DNA of 64,000 bases from positions 1-64,000 of the forward strand of contig NZ_MRYI01000005.1 of NCBI RefSeq assembly GCF_002260525.1. The letters run 5' to 3'. Of this stretch, positions 1 through 9,500 are shown piece by piece. Position 1 is the stretch's first letter. Each line of letters begins with the position of its first letter. Below the pieces are notes generated by a model, which saw only the letters and a list, made by a program, of their open reading frames with translations, had not been told where the DNA came from and ran no database searches. The stretch comes from Hahella sp. CCB-MM4 (lineage in GTDB: Bacteria; Pseudomonadota; Gammaproteobacteria; Pseudomonadales; Oleiphilaceae). The translations under genes were made by a program, and so were the position numbers.

Positions 1-60
1 CCGACGGGTTTTACGCTTCTTATTCTGGTATTCGGCTTCGGAGAAGGTCATCTGTTCCAT
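1..60 (-). mobile_element. IS5-family transposase, N-terminal fragment cut by window edge
   Basis: Read on the minus strand, the first 60 bases start with ATG and encode MEQMTFSEAEYQNKKRKTRR. This is the typical N-terminus of IS5-group transposases, a Met-rich start followed by a DAEY/EAEY and K/R-rich stretch. Only the first 20 residues are in the window; the rest lies to the left. The DDE catalytic region cannot be seen, so activity cannot be judged. Identification rests on pattern recognition of the N-terminus and on the inverted-repeat-like end next to it. Confidence 0.7.
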
Positions 61-103
61 GGAAAGTATTCCTGATGAGTTAGCTTGGCCGTATTATGAC
101 TGA

Positions 104-131
104 TTTGGGGAGTTATTCAGAGTCTCCTTAG
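104..131. repeat. Probable IS terminal inverted repeat and target site
   Basis: Just upstream of the transposase start lies GGGGAGTTATTCAGAGTCTC, a plausible IS5-type terminal repeat reading outward as GGAGACTCTGAATAACTCCC. It is followed by TTAG at 128-131, which fits the YTAR target duplication used by this family. The partner end is outside the window, so this is inference from one end only. Confidence 0.45.
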
Positions 132-201
132 CTATATTGAACCAAGCATCAATTTATCCAATACCCCAGACGAACTTTGTACCTCATTCTTTACCGGGTA
201 T

Positions 202-780
202 GTGATAAGGTGCAGCAAATACCACGCGGAGACAAAGTGCTTGCCAATAAATCTAAAGAAGCTATTGAAAGCTTATTTGATAATTTTCGTTACGGGACTA
301 TCCGCTTCCTGTGCGACAGTTTCAGTTACCGAAAATAAGCAACCACTGAGCCTTTCAATAAGCTGGTTAAGGACCTCCAGCACCATAGTTCACGTTGAGC
401 TATGCAATGTTTCTGATAGCAACCTGGAAGTCCGCAATTTACTGATCCCTCAGTACTATTATCTACGGTTTTCTGTGTCTGAAATCAGTGGATTTCCTAT
501 CCGCTTTAAAGGTCCAGAATATAAAATCGTTCCACCTGAACTGATCGTTATCGCTCCCGATGAATGTATAGAGGCGGAGCACAATATCCAACAGTTGTTT
601 GATATTCCCAAAAATAGCAGGATTACCTACATTCAGGCTTTCTACTGGAACAACATGATCGATCCGACTCAAAGCAGTTTGCATGCTGTCAGCAACATGT
701 TAACTCTTAGGCAAAATACAGATTTTGAGACGGGGTCTGATGAAGCCTTTTTTGAAAAAATCAGACAACCTGAAATTTAG
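202..780 (+). CDS. Hypothetical probable lipoprotein
   Basis: A 192-residue protein of unknown function. A hydrophobic stretch near residues 23-36 is followed by LSASC, a lipobox-like sequence, so the mature protein is probably lipid-anchored at about Cys37. The GTG at 202 gives a long pre-signal; an in-frame TTG about 20 codons downstream would give a normal-length signal peptide and may be the true start. The rest is a beta-rich extracytoplasmic-looking domain with no motif I recognise. It lies directly beside the IS end, so its promoter region may have been altered by the insertion. Confidence 0.6.
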   Translation: MIRCSKYHAETKCLPINLKKLLKAYLIIFVTGLSASCATVSVTENKQPLSLSISWLRTSSTIVHVELCNVSDSNLEVRNLLIPQYYYLRFSVSEISGFPIRFKGPEYKIVPPELIVIAPDECIEAEHNIQQLFDIPKNSRITYIQAFYWNNMIDPTQSSLHAVSNMLTLRQNTDFETGSDEAFFEKIRQPEI

Positions 781-837
781 TACAATTCCCTTACCTATTG
801 CATGTTCTAGCGCTCCACTTTCACCAGGATAGACATC

Positions 838-1725
838 ATGAACTTTCTAAATCTCAACAAAAGGCGAGCCCAAAAGCTTCTCGATAAAGGAGAAGCATTA
901 AGTGAATCGGGAAAAGATGAAGAAGCCATCAACACCTACCTGGAAGCTATACAACTAGACCCTGAGAATTCAGCCTGTTTCTACAACATTGGACTCATTT
1001 ATAAATACCAGGGTGAATGGGAAAAATCCCTTGAGTTCAACACTAGAGCTTACGAGCTAGCCCCTGATGATGAAGCGGCAAGATGGAATTTGGCGATAGC
1101 AGCGACAGCTCTGCGAAAATGGGATATCGCACGCAAGGCCTGGGCTGAGAACGGTTTGGAACTTGATGGAAATTCAGGGCCGATCAATATGAATTTTGGC
1201 ATGACACCTATTCGATTGAATCCTGATGAATCTGGTGAGGTCGTTTGGGCCACCAGGATAGATCCAGTAAGAGCCATAATAGAAAGTATTCCCTATAAAG
1301 AATCCGGATTCAGACATCACGATATTGTTCTTCATGACGGTGCAGCCGTTGGGTATCGAAAGATTAAGGATCGAGACTACCCGGTGTTCAATGTGCTGGA
1401 GTTATTTAAAGCATCTGATTTTAGGACAGTCACAGCCTCAGTGATTATTAAAAGTGATGAAGACCTGAGAGTCTTACGCGACCTTTTCGATAACTCAAAG
1501 CATTACTTTGAAGATTGGACAACCGGCATAAAAGTCCTATGCAAGCAATGTAGTGAAGGCATTCCTCATGAACACCATGACAAAACACTGGAAAACGATT
1601 GGAGGTCAGAGCGAACCTTGGGGGTTGCCGTCCATAATGATGAAAATATCATACAAATTTTTGAAGGATGGCAGTTAATTACTGAGGGGAAATTGGTACA
1701 ACTTGAAGATGTAGCAATCTCCTAA
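838..1725 (+). CDS. TPR-repeat protein with unknown C-terminal domain
   Basis: A 295-residue soluble protein. Residues about 8-105 form three TPR-type helical repeats with the usual pattern (AINTYLEAIQLDPENSACFYNIG, shown here only in part: LDPENS, YNIGLIYK, LAPDDEAARWNLAIA). The remaining 190 residues form a separate domain with a Cys/His-containing stretch near CKQCSEGIPHEHH that could bind a metal. No signal peptide. TPRs mediate protein-protein contacts, but the partner is unknown. It follows the lipoprotein gene by 57 bases on the same strand and could be cotranscribed with it. Confidence 0.7.
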   Translation: MNFLNLNKRRAQKLLDKGEALSESGKDEEAINTYLEAIQLDPENSACFYNIGLIYKYQGEWEKSLEFNTRAYELAPDDEAARWNLAIAATALRKWDIARKAWAENGLELDGNSGPINMNFGMTPIRLNPDESGEVVWATRIDPVRAIIESIPYKESGFRHHDIVLHDGAAVGYRKIKDRDYPVFNVLELFKASDFRTVTASVIIKSDEDLRVLRDLFDNSKHYFEDWTTGIKVLCKQCSEGIPHEHHDKTLENDWRSERTLGVAVHNDENIIQIFEGWQLITEGKLVQLEDVAIS

Positions 1726-1740
1726 AGTAAATCGACTCAT

Positions 1741-2160
1741 CTAATTCGCAAAAGACCTCAAATCCGGCTCAACTCTGCTACAACGCGCAGAATCCTGAGC
1801 CAACCACTCTTCACTGAAATACTGATGAATCACTCCAAGTGCGTCATTAACCAAATCAGGGTTCATATCCAGAAATTGTTCCAGACTGTCGAAGCCTGAT
1901 TTCCCGAATCGCATCGCCATAATCCGCACCATGGCGTCCGTCAGGGTGTAATGAAACTTTTGGGTTGCGCCCAGGCTTTCCGCATAGAGTTTGATCCCAC
2001 GGCAGGTACTTTCGACCGCTGTTTCGAGGTCATACCGGTTTAGATACAACCAAGCCAGCCGCATATGTCCCAGGTGATCAAAGCACGCCGGGTCCAGAGT
2101 CTGGCCTTCGAATTGTGCCAGAAAAGTCTCGTCGTCTAGATGGCTGGATTTATGTGTCAT
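1741..2160 (-). CDS. Conserved hypothetical protein, His-containing helical fold
   Basis: A 139-residue cytosolic protein. FDHLGHMRLAWLYL near residues 27-40 and FHYTLTDAMVRI near residues 69-80 give two His-rich helical motifs. I associate this pattern with a widespread family of small uncharacterised proteins that may bind a metal; that link is recall, not a search result. It is convergent with the TPR gene, with 15 bases between them, and divergent from the secreted protein at 2382. Confidence 0.6.
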   Translation of the reverse strand: MTHKSSHLDDETFLAQFEGQTLDPACFDHLGHMRLAWLYLNRYDLETAVESTCRGIKLYAESLGATQKFHYTLTDAMVRIMAMRFGKSGFDSLEQFLDMNPDLVNDALGVIHQYFSEEWLAQDSARCSRVEPDLRSFAN

Positions 2161-2381
2161 TTGGATTCCTCATTCTCTTACAGGGTCAAGCTCTTCTAGG
2201 GAGACAGCCTAAGGGCTGAACCTATAGACAGGTCAACAGCATCTGAAAATCGGCCGGCATTATGGCAAAAATTCACAAAACCAACCCCAATTTATGCACT
2301 GAAAACCATCTCCTGATCAGCGATAACTGAAAAACGTTCTACACGAGCGTAATTCGATCAAACAATAAATGGAGATTTACT

Positions 2382-3065
2382 ATGAAACGAGCCACGTCCC
2401 TTTCCGTCATCGTTGCAGCGGTAATTGCCTCTCAAACCGCAACGGCAGCGGGTCCGGATGAGATCCGTCAACTCACACCTCAGGTTCCACTCAGCTATGA
2501 GCTGCCCGATGACCTGGTGGCAAATCCAAAGCTGGAAGAAGCGGATTTTAAAATCTATACAGCAGGAGCCCATTACTTCAAACGAGCCATTACCAGCACC
2601 AAGCCGCAGACAACCACGTCGGAGAAGTTCATTCCCCTACCTGGAGCAGCAACCAAGATCGCCGTCCCCGCAGGTAAGAACGTTCTGGTGAATCTGGCCT
2701 TTACGGCAGAATCCCGGTGTAACGAGCTGAATAGTGTTGCCCAGGATTGGTGTGAAGTCAGAATCATGGTGGATGGAATGGAAGCTTCACCGGCAGCATC
2801 AAGCTTTCCACCGGATACCTACGCATTCGATAGCACAGATAGTGGTTCGGAAACCACGGCCTCCTGGGAATCCCACGCCATGGATCGTCATATGTGCATC
2901 ATGAATAGCCAAGGTGATACAACCAAAGTTGTTCCCATCGAAGTGGACTGGAAAGTAACTAACTTTGACGGTGGTGTCGCCCCCAACTTCTGGCTGGATG
3001 ATTGGAGTCTGACGGTCGAGTTGGCGCAAGGCTGTCGTGAGCAGGATGGAAAGTTCGATCAGTAA
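2382..3065 (+). CDS. Secreted protein of unknown function
   Basis: A 227-residue protein with a clean Sec signal peptide: basic MKRA, a hydrophobic core, then cleavage after TATA-A at about residue 23. GGAGAT lies 7 bases before the ATG, supporting this start. The mature part has a likely disulfide pattern (Cys in SRCNE, WCEV, HMCIM and GCREQ) and ends in a beta-strand-rich region resembling a jelly-roll adhesin or carbohydrate-binding fold. This is only an impression and I assign no function. It stands alone, with over 200 bases of upstream DNA. Confidence 0.65.
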   Translation: MKRATSLSVIVAAVIASQTATAAGPDEIRQLTPQVPLSYELPDDLVANPKLEEADFKIYTAGAHYFKRAITSTKPQTTTSEKFIPLPGAATKIAVPAGKNVLVNLAFTAESRCNELNSVAQDWCEVRIMVDGMEASPAASSFPPDTYAFDSTDSGSETTASWESHAMDRHMCIMNSQGDTTKVVPIEVDWKVTNFDGGVAPNFWLDDWSLTVELAQGCREQDGKFDQ

Positions 3066-3207
3066 TCCCTATTGCTCAGTGTTGTGAAAGAGGTCCTATC
3101 TAACGCCGGCCCTATGCTCTTATGATTAGGGTCGAATGTCTCTCGCCCGGCTGTCTTGAGACTTGGATAGGACTCTACTTTTTATACCTGAAAAATCAGG
3201 AGGATGA

Positions 3208-3915
3208 ATGAATATCTACGTTCCAGGTATGCGAGACCGCAGAACAGCCGCCGCAGACGAAACCCACGCACCATCTGCCGGAGGCGGTCCCAGGCCTATA
3301 TACGGGCGCGGAACCTCAGCACGCAGGATGAGTGAATCCCGCAGAGCATTTGACGTCAGGAGAGCATCATTCAATCGGGCTCCTACAGACATCAATACGG
3401 TCATCCTGCATCAAATTACAGCGTTTCATCCCGCACAGTTACCAGGAGAGGCTACTGACGGAGATATTCACAGCGATCATTCCCTTGACCATGTTATTGC
3501 CCATTTTGTGGTGAGAGCCACAGGCGAGATCATCTATACCCATGACGTTCAGTTCATACTCAACAGCGTGTCAGGGCGCCACGGCGTTGATATCGAGTTT
3601 GAGGGTGGTTATGGACACCAAGCGACACCTCAAGGTACCCGACTCAGCCGCCAGGCAATTTTAGCCGGCCAGAGGCTCCTAAGGTGGCTGGATGCTTACC
3701 TGCCGAACTTGCGGTATATCCACCCTCATGGACAAATTCAGGGCCGGGGGCGCGGGAAACACGATTCCTGTCCGGGTCCGGATGTGTGGGTAAATGTAGG
3801 CCAATGGGCTGTGGCCAACCTGGGGCTTATCTCTGATAGACCTCATCATAGTTACCCGAATCATGGGATCTCCCCGGCACAGTCCAACCCCAACTATGAT
3901 CAGCATGTATCCTAG
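3208..3915 (+). CDS. AmpD/PGRP-like N-acetylmuramoyl-L-alanine amidase domain protein
   Basis: A 235-residue protein. After about 60 disordered, Arg-rich residues comes an amidase_2-type zinc hydrolase fold. ILHQ supplies the first His, AHFVVRATGEIIYTHD is the conserved strand after it, GVDIEFEGG follows, then HPHGQ and DSCPGPDVW carry the remaining ligand and catalytic positions. Such enzymes cut the bond between muramic acid and the stem peptide of peptidoglycan. There is no Sec or Tat signal, so it either acts on cytosolic muropeptides, as AmpD does, or is exported by another route. AGGAGG four bases before ATG supports the start. Confidence 0.75.
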   Translation: MNIYVPGMRDRRTAAADETHAPSAGGGPRPIYGRGTSARRMSESRRAFDVRRASFNRAPTDINTVILHQITAFHPAQLPGEATDGDIHSDHSLDHVIAHFVVRATGEIIYTHDVQFILNSVSGRHGVDIEFEGGYGHQATPQGTRLSRQAILAGQRLLRWLDAYLPNLRYIHPHGQIQGRGRGKHDSCPGPDVWVNVGQWAVANLGLISDRPHHSYPNHGISPAQSNPNYDQHVS

Positions 3916-4196
3916 ACAACAGGAATCACTCTGCGAATCAAAAAAAACTCCACTCTCCCAGCTGATGCGATGTTTCCAACGAAAAACAGCAATTTCAGAT
4001 AGAAACGAGCATCAGAGGGGACAGCCTGATGTCATTGCAATCAAACAGTCATATCCCCTTCACAGACACCCGTTAAATTAAAACGCTCGTTTGAAAAAAT
4101 AACACCCTCTCAGGATCGAAAGGAATCACTAAAGAGGTCCTGATGCTCTGATGAAATAACAACCCGGATGACATAACAATCCGTTAGGAGATGACT

Positions 4197-5975
4197 GTGC
4201 CCACTTTCGATCGTAGAAAATTCCTCGGCATGATAGCCGCCGGTATGGCGACCCCTTATGTCCTGTCCAAAAGCCAGGGCGCTCATGCCGCCGATGCACT
4301 GAACTGGAAAGCATCTTCGGCTGCAGCCCCGCTTCCAGTCAACGACCATGATCCATCCAATATCTTTGACCTGTCGGTTGCCTCAGGTGACCCGACGTCT
4401 TCTGGTGTGATGTTGTGGACTCATATCCGAGCCAGCCAATACGAAGCATCAGAAAAACTGTACTTCCAGGTCGCGACCGATTCCGGATTCAATAACATTG
4501 TTGTGGAAGGGATGGTGAATGGTGAGGACTTGGACAGCCGCCGGGATCATACGGTGAAAATCGATCTCGACGGCCAGCTTCAATCAGACCGTTATTATTA
4601 CTACCGGTTCTTGTACAAAGGCACCGCCAGTCGTACCGGCCGTTGCAAAACAGCCCCAGCCATAGGGTACGACTTGAGTTCGGTGAAGTTTGCCGTTCTG
4701 ACCTGCCAGGATTACACCAACGGCTATTATGGCGCTTTGAACTACGTAGCGGAGGACACCAGCATCGACTTTGTCCTCCACATGGGTGACTTTATCTATG
4801 AGAGTGTCGGTGATCCCAGGTTCCAGGATCTACCTTTTGAAGACCGGCTGATCGCTTTACCCAGCGGCTTTACCGTCGCCATGAACCTGGAAGACTACCG
4901 CCATTTATATCGTAGCTATCGCCAGGATCCTTTCCTGCAGAAAGCTATGGAAAATCATACCTGGATCCTGACCACTGATGACAACGAAACCAGCAATGAT
5001 TGCTACTGGGATTACCAGTTCGATACGCTGGGTTGTCCGGATCATCCCTACACTACCGATCCCCAGTTCAACAATCGTCTTGATCTGAAGCGCCAGCTGA
5101 AATTGGACTCCCAACGCGCATGGCTGGAATATGCTCCGGCCAGAGTGCAGGTGAATGAAGATGCCACCCATCCACATGAGTACTCACGGATTTATCGCAA
5201 CTTTCAGTTCGGTGATCTGGTGAATTTGAGCATGCTGGATACACGGACCTACAGAACGCCTCATCCCTGTGGTGAAGGCGATTTTCTTGAGCGTTACGTC
5301 CCCCTGGGGTGTACCAATCTTGAGAATCCCAATCAGAGCATGATGGGCCAGCAGCAACGGGAATGGTTGATCGACACCTGGAGTGCTTCACACAGCCGCT
5401 GGAATGTCCTGGGCAACCAGACCTATATGGGACGCCTGGGCATCGAAGTGGGAGACAAAATCAAACTGCCCTTCAATGTGGACGCCTGGGATGGCTACGA
5501 AGCTGAACGCCAGATCCTGATGAATGAAGTTCGTTCCAACAATGTGGATAACTTTGTTGTGCTGACCGGTGATCTGCACACCTACATGGCCTCCCAGGTC
5601 AAAAAAGACTATGCGGATCTGAGTTTCTGGCATCTGGACAATCAGGTGGGTGTGGAGTTCATGACGCCTTCCATCACCTCAGCCGGCTTGTCCGATATGG
5701 TCACCAAGTCCTGCCCTGATCCTGAAGTGGCCAACTTCCTGCTGCAGGCTCTGAGTGAGTCCGCGCTTCGCCTTACCAACCCTCACGTCAAGATGTTCAA
5801 CAGCACTCAGCACGGCTATTCCACCATTGAGTTCAAAAAGGACTACTGTGAGTGGATTGCCTACAGTGTGAACAAGAACATCAACTCCGGCGACCAGGGG
5901 CGTAATGCGATTGCGCGATTCCGCAAATATGAACACTGGCCCTGGCTGGTAAGACATTCCACCAGCGGCTACTGA
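4197..5975 (+). CDS. phoD: PhoD-family alkaline phosphatase/phosphodiesterase, Tat-exported
   Basis: A 592-residue metallophosphatase. The N-terminus carries the twin-arginine motif DRRKFLG followed by a hydrophobic stretch and a cleavage region at about GAHAAD, so it is exported folded. Residues about 60-150 form the PhoD N-terminal beta domain. The catalytic domain shows HMGDFIYE, TTDDNETSND, LGNQTYMG and LTGDLHTYMAS, the metal-binding blocks of the family. These enzymes release phosphate from monoesters and diesters outside the cytoplasm, usually under phosphate limitation. The Shine-Dalgarno TAGGAG directly abuts an ATG at 4191 but sits 6 bases before the in-frame GTG at 4197, so I prefer 4197. 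No clear Pho box was seen. Confidence 0.88.
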   Translation: MPTFDRRKFLGMIAAGMATPYVLSKSQGAHAADALNWKASSAAAPLPVNDHDPSNIFDLSVASGDPTSSGVMLWTHIRASQYEASEKLYFQVATDSGFNNIVVEGMVNGEDLDSRRDHTVKIDLDGQLQSDRYYYYRFLYKGTASRTGRCKTAPAIGYDLSSVKFAVLTCQDYTNGYYGALNYVAEDTSIDFVLHMGDFIYESVGDPRFQDLPFEDRLIALPSGFTVAMNLEDYRHLYRSYRQDPFLQKAMENHTWILTTDDNETSNDCYWDYQFDTLGCPDHPYTTDPQFNNRLDLKRQLKLDSQRAWLEYAPARVQVNEDATHPHEYSRIYRNFQFGDLVNLSMLDTRTYRTPHPCGEGDFLERYVPLGCTNLENPNQSMMGQQQREWLIDTWSASHSRWNVLGNQTYMGRLGIEVGDKIKLPFNVDAWDGYEAERQILMNEVRSNNVDNFVVLTGDLHTYMASQVKKDYADLSFWHLDNQVGVEFMTPSITSAGLSDMVTKSCPDPEVANFLLQALSESALRLTNPHVKMFNSTQHGYSTIEFKKDYCEWIAYSVNKNINSGDQGRNAIARFRKYEHWPWLVRHSTSGY

Positions 5976-6137
5976 AACCAGTTCATTGCCAGGGGCGGTT
6001 TGATCCGTCACTGGCACTTTCTGATGCCTGCTACACTCGATCCTCATTCGACACAAAGAGCCCTTTCAAAGCCATTTTAGCGCCACTATTCCCTGCAAAA
6101 ATCCCGTCAGAAACACACTTCCCGGACAGCTACAGTC

Positions 6138-6184
6138 GGTCACAAATGTTTGTATATTTATACAGTATTTTGTGGTTTGTGACC
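6138..6184. promoter_or_regulatory. Nested palindromic operator region including a LexA-like box
   Basis: Two nested symmetries are visible. GGTCACAAA (6138-6146) and TTTGTGACC (6176-6184) form a perfect 9-base inverted repeat. Inside lies TGTATATTTATACA (6151-6164). The wider segment 6148-6167 matches 16 of 20 positions of the E. coli LexA box (CTGT-N8-ACAG, here TTGT-N8-ACAG). It lies just upstream of an extended -10 promoter, where a repressor could act. Confidence 0.5.
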
Positions 6185-6192
6185 TTCTGATC

Positions 6193-6201
6193 TGGTATAA
6201 T
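6193..6201 (+). promoter_or_regulatory. Extended -10 promoter (TGGTATAAT)
   Basis: TGGTATAAT combines a consensus TATAAT at 6196-6201 with the TGn extension. No good -35 is present at 17 bases, as expected for extended -10 promoters. Downstream, TTTATCG-ACAA-CGATAAA (6210-6227) forms a further short inverted repeat near the expected start site. It should drive the small open frame at 6255 and/or the large secreted protein gene at 6591. Confidence 0.5.
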
Positions 6202-6254
6202 AACCGGACTTTATCGACAACGATAAAATTGATATTTATCAAGGATGTAGCAGC

Positions 6255-6476
6255 ATGAATAAGACCATTCTCGACCCTGTTGCCACCCTGTATTCCAGGC
6301 TGCAATATGCCTTCTGGTGTAAGCGTTTTGATCGCCATACCAGGCTTCAAAGAAAGGGAAAAAGGCCTCAATCCACCTCATCTGCAAGAAGACTCAAAAC
6401 TCTCTCCAACTCGGTCACCAGAGCATCTATCGAGACCAAATCCAGATCGGTCGATGACACACTCAGAGGGATCTGA
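6255..6476 (+). CDS. Doubtful small basic protein downstream of LexA-like promoter
   Basis: A 73-residue open frame starting with ATG 54 bases after the extended -10 element, with AAGGA 8-9 bases before it. The product is very basic and serine-rich, with no recognisable motif, and codon use is not clearly coding. It is listed because it is the first frame behind a promoter that looks SOS-regulated. It could be a short SOS-type peptide, or simply the leader of the 1239-residue gene that follows. If it is not real, 5976-6590 holds only the promoter and operator elements described separately. Confidence 0.25.
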   Translation: MNKTILDPVATLYSRLQYAFWCKRFDRHTRLQRKGKRPQSTSSARRLKTLSNSVTRASIETKSRSVDDTLRGI

Positions 6477-6590
6477 TTTCAACCATCAGTAACTCCCTTG
6501 GTGGCCACATCAACGGCGAATTTCGCCACGTTACTCACCTATAACCCTGCAACACTCCAATCACATCAACCTATAGGGAAATCAATAAGT

Positions 6591-9500
6591 ATGGACCTGA
6601 AATACTTACTGTTGACCAGCTCAATGCTGCTTAACATCAGTGGTCAGGCGTCAGCCTCATCACTGCTCTATTCTGATGATTTTGAATCCGGGCCAGGCAA
6701 CTGGTCCAACGTTAGTGTCGACGACAATAAAGACTGGAGCCGCCTTTCCGGTATGACCTCTTCAGTCAGCACCGGACCTTCCAGCGGTGCTGATGGCAGC
6801 CAGTATTACATGTATCTGGAAACCTCCTCCGGCTCGGCCTACAGCGCGGGAGATACTGCCATTCTCATGAGCCCGGGGATTTCAACAAACGACGATGTCC
6901 GTTTACAGTTTCAGTACCACATGTACGGAGTGCAAATAGGAACGCTCTCTGTCGATGTACTGAACAACGGAAACTGGACCAATGATGTCTGGACTCTTTC
7001 CGGACAGCAACAGACCAGTGAGACTGAAAGTTATCGATCCGTTGATCTCAATCTCAGCGAATACAATGTTTCACAGATTCGCTTTCGCGCCACTGCAGTT
7101 GGAGGGTATCGTGGGGATATCGCCATTGATAATGTGGAGATTTCCACTCTGGCCAGCAGTCCGGTTGCTCCGAGTTTCGATCACACCCCTCTGGTCGGAC
7201 CCGACGCAATTTCCGGGAAGCCCTACCAATCAAGCATTGCCACCTATGCAAGTGATGCCAATGGCGATCCTTTAACCTTCAGCAAGGAAAGTGGTGCTGA
7301 CTGGTTAACTGTTGCTCAAGACGGCACACTGAGTGGGACGCCTGAAGCAGGGAGCGCCGGCAAATATGAGTTTCTGGTGGCGGCTTTCGATGGCTACTGG
7401 AAAACAGCCGTTACGTTGATCGTCAACGTAGTAGATGGCCCTCTGAGTGCGACTGATTTTGAAGCAGACTTCGGAGATTGGAACAACGTTACCACGGGGG
7501 ATAATCAAAACTGGACCAGACAAACCAGTGGTACTCCGTCAAGTGGTACCGGACCAACCGGAGGAGCAGATGGCAGCTCCTATTACGCCTATCTGGAGAC
7601 ATCCTCCGGGTCAGCCTACTCCGCTGGTGACAGCGCCATACTACTCGGGCCGACTGTCAACGGTTCAAACCTCCATCTGCAATTCGACTACCACATGTAT
7701 GGAGCAAACACCGGGACGCTGTTTGTCGACACACTTGTCGACGGGAGCTGGATAGAGAACGTCTGGTCCATCTCCGGGCAGCAACAAACCAGTAACAGTG
7801 CAGCTTATGCCGCTGCAGATGTTGACCTCAGCAGCTATAACACCTCCCAGGTCAGACTACGAGCCGTCGCTGCAGGGGGATATATGGGCGACATCGCTGT
7901 CGACAATCTAAAGATCATCCAAATTGATCCGAATACCCATGATGCTGATAGTGACGGAGTTGTCGATGCACTGGACCAGTGCCCCCAAACTCCAGATACT
8001 GAAACGGCAGATTCAACCGGCTGCTCAGGCTCTCAACGGGATTCAGATGCTGATGGAGTTCTCGATATCAACGATGCATTTCCATTTGACCCTACCGAGT
8101 GGTCAGACTTGGACGGAGACGGCATCGGCGATAACGCCGATACAGATGACGATGGCGACAACGTCCCAGATGTGGACGACGCTTTCCCAAATGATCCTGC
8201 AGAGTGGGTTGATACTGATAACGACGGTCAGGGTAATAACGCAGATTCGGATGATGACAACGATGGTGTTGATGATTCCAGTGATGCTTTCCCACTTGAT
8301 GCCAGCGAATCAGTAGATTCAGATGCAGATGGTATCGGCAACAACGCCGACATGGACGATGACAATGACGACGTCAATGATACAGAGGATGCTTTCCCTC
8401 TGGACCCGACAGAATCTGTGGACACAGATCAGGATGGCATTGGCAATAACGCCGATATGGACGATGACGGCGATGGACTTTCCGATATCGACGAAGCCAG
8501 TATCTATAACACTGATCCTCTAAATCGTGATAGTGACAACGATGGAATGGATGATGGATGGGAACTCAAATATGGGCTAGATCCCGGTATCTTCGATTCC
8601 GATGGAGATCTGGATGCGGACGGGTACTCCAACCTGGAAGAATTCCAATACGACTCGGACCCGACAAACAGCAATAGCATCCCAGTGGAATTGATTGATA
8701 GCCTGTCCCTGGGTAACAACGCAAGTTGTGCCATCGTGAACAACAAAATCACATGCTGGGGACTATCAACACAATACGCCATCCCAACCACACTCACCGC
8801 ACCGAAAGTTGTCACTACCGGAAATCGCGTCTATTGTGCCTTGCAGGACATGAAAGTGACCTGTTGGGGAGACGACTACCCAACATTGACATTAGATGTA
8901 CAGTCAAACCCGATCATTAACGCTGTCAGCATTTCAATGGCGACATTGGCGAACACCCTCTGCGCCATCACAGATATTGATACCATTGAATGCCGTGGTT
9001 ATGACGGATACAGCCTGGCTAACCCGCTTCTAAGCATCACCCACCTGAAGCAAGTGGATATGTTTCAGTATCATGCCTGTGCCCATAATGGTGTTAACGT
9101 TGAATGTTGGGGGCGAAACGATTCCTTCCAAAGTGATGTCCCCAGTGACATAGGCACTCCTGCGGAAGTTGCTGTTGGCGGCCTGCATACCTGCGTGCTC
9201 CAGACAGACGGCCAGGTGCGATGCTGGGGTAACAACGATCAAGGACAAACAGATGTGCCTTCAGATCTCGTTAACATTGTCAGCATTGACGCGGGTTATT
9301 ATCACACCTGTGCGGTAAACGATATTGGCCAGACAAGGTGCTGGGGAGGAAACAGCTCCGGTCAGCTGGATATTCCAGCGAACCTCGAACCCATTGCACT
9401 CATTCACAGCGGCCCTTACAACAACTGCGCAACGACCATCAAGGGCACCTATGTTTGCTGGGGAAGCAACAACTATGGCCAGTCCGCCATCTGGTACAAA

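Noticed and set aside
4025-4056. Possible Pho box upstream of phoD (TGTCAT ... AGTCAT)
   Set aside because: The half-sites are about 19 bases apart in start-to-start distance, not the 11 expected for Pho box repeats.
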